This document shows, piece after piece, positions 5,577 to 5,978 of a stretch of 5,978 nucleotides of DNA (positions within the stretch are counted from its first letter, which is position 1; each line of letters begins with the position of its first letter). The notes below the pieces were generated by a model. That model was not told the origin of the DNA and ran no database searches. It was given only the letters and a program-made list of their open reading frames with translations. The stretch comes from Bradyrhizobiaceae bacterium (GTDB lineage Bacteria; Pseudomonadota; Alphaproteobacteria; Rhizobiales; Hyphomicrobiaceae): contig CANJPN010000402.1 in assembly GCA_947475855.1 (NCBI GenBank), positions 1 to 5,978 of the forward strand. The letters are read 5' to 3'. Made by a program: the position numbers and the translations under genes.

Positions 5577-5892
5577 GCAGGGCGCGCAGGGCGATTCAGT
5601 TCAACTGATATATGGTCATCCCGGGCCTTGTGCCCGGGATTCAGAATACCCCAACCCAGAACATGGCAATTGGTGCAGCATGGATCCCGGTGACGAGCAC
5701 CGGAATGACTTGTGACTTGAATTGCCCAAGTAATGGGCGCGGCACACTATGCATTCCACTTTCATTCTACGGCCGGAACGCGAATCCCGGCCACTTTCGG
5801 CCTAAGGTGATCTGCGACAGGTGAACATCTGTTGGCGGGGTGGGGGATTTCTGGTTAGAGGGCCATCCCGATCACATTCCATGGGGACACCG
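5577..5892. other. Intergenic region between MetE-like and SDR genes
   Basis: This 316-nt stretch contains a palindromic repeat element (5615-5709) and a GGCCGG/CCGGCC inverted repeat with a 10-nt loop (5771-5792). No protein gene is supported: the open frame across 5612-5824 is a translation of the repeat and lacks a ribosome binding site. I see no clear promoter for the SDR gene, so it may be read through from upstream or have an unrecognised promoter between about 5710 and 5860. Confidence 0.5.
5615..5709. repeat. Intergenic palindromic repeat element (Rhizobiales-type, two hairpins)
   Basis: The 95-bp element has imperfect terminal inverted repeats, GTCATCCCGG at the left and CCGGAATGAC at the right (9 of 10 complementary). 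Inside each end is a hairpin: CCCGGGC-CTTGT-GCCCGGG (5620-5638) and CCGGTG-ACGAG-CACCGG (5687-5703). Its spurious translation (VIPGLVPGIQ ... AAWIPVTSTGMT) is a string I recognise from dispersed intergenic repeats in Bradyrhizobium and related genomes. It begins 38 nt after the MetE-like stop codon and could attenuate transcription or protect the upstream mRNA 3' end. The structure is seen; repeat status rests on recollection because only one copy is in the window. Confidence 0.7.
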
Positions 5893-5978
5893 ATGCCCGA
5901 TCTCTCACCGCCTTCCTTCCGTCTCGATGGCCGGCGTGCGCTCGTGACTGGCGCTGGGCGCGGGATTGGCGAGGCGGC
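5893..5978 (+). CDS. SDR family oxidoreductase (5' end only, runs off the window)
   Basis: The first 28 codons read MPDLSPPSFRLDGRRALVTGAGRGIGEA. The TGAGRGIG stretch (residues 19-26) is the TGxxxGxG nucleotide-binding motif of classical short-chain dehydrogenases, preceded by the typical L-x-G-[RK]-x-A-L-V-T strand. The enzyme should oxidise or reduce an alcohol/carbonyl with NAD(P). The ATG at 5893 is preferred because GGGGA lies 5-9 nt upstream; an in-frame ATG at 5881 has no ribosome binding site. It has the same orientation as the HisD-like and MetE-like genes but is separated from the latter by 316 nt with a repeat, so co-transcription is plausible, not shown. Substrate, catalytic Tyr-Lys and length lie outside the window. 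Confidence 0.88.
   Translation, partial: MPDLSPPSFRLDGRRALVTGAGRGIGEA

Noticed and set aside
5612..5824. 70-aa plus-strand frame beginning MVIPGLVPGIQ
   Set aside because: It is a translation of the palindromic repeat, without a ribosome binding site; such strings are common false proteins in Rhizobiales.
5881..5892. In-frame upstream ATG for the SDR gene
   Set aside because: No ribosome binding site precedes it, whereas GGGGA is well placed for the ATG at 5893.

Overview
The window looks like part of an alphaproteobacterial chromosome, most likely Hyphomicrobiales (Bradyrhizobium/Rhodopseudomonas-like). The evidence is GC-rich coding sequence with strong G/C third-position bias, a circularly permuted two-piece tmRNA gene, promoter-like hexamers close to the alphaproteobacterial CTTGAC-N17-CTATAT pattern, and an intergenic palindromic repeat of a type common in that group. 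The genus cannot be fixed from this sequence alone.

Layout. Positions 1-57 may hold the start of a leftward gene, followed by a gene-poor stretch to about 280. A leftward mntH (Nramp Mn(II)/H+ symporter, 325-1692) ends at a strong hairpin and faces away from a rightward mntR (1885-2331), a DtxR-family manganese sensor with all six MntR metal ligands. The 192-bp divergent gap holds a predicted mntH promoter with an inverted repeat TTAGT-N4-ACTAA between and over its core hexamers. This is the likely MntR operator, so the two genes form a compact manganese homeostasis module.

The stretch 2332-3088 has no protein gene. Its first part (2411-2612) is dense in hairpins. Its second part carries, on the minus strand, a two-piece tmRNA gene (ssrA, about 2617-2952). 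Supporting elements are a CTATAT -10 box, an acceptor piece with T arm and encoded CCA, a G-U pair at position 3 of the acceptor stem, a tag frame reading ANDNYAEVAVAA-stop, and a GC-rich terminator hairpin. Long open frames on the plus strand here are artefacts of reading the RNA gene.

From 3089 rightward lies a probable catabolic operon: a HisD-superfamily zinc dehydrogenase (3089-4396) and, 37 nt later with a near-perfect ribosome binding site, a 380-aa stand-alone protein related to the catalytic half of MetE with a complete zinc site (4434-5576). After a 316-nt gap containing a palindromic repeat (5615-5709), a short-chain dehydrogenase starts (5893) and runs off the window. There are no histidine or methionine biosynthesis neighbours. 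An alcohol-oxidising dehydrogenase, a zinc thiol-methyltransferase or thiol-transferase fold and an SDR together suggest a small-molecule degradation pathway of unknown substrate. This is the most plausible undescribed system in the window.
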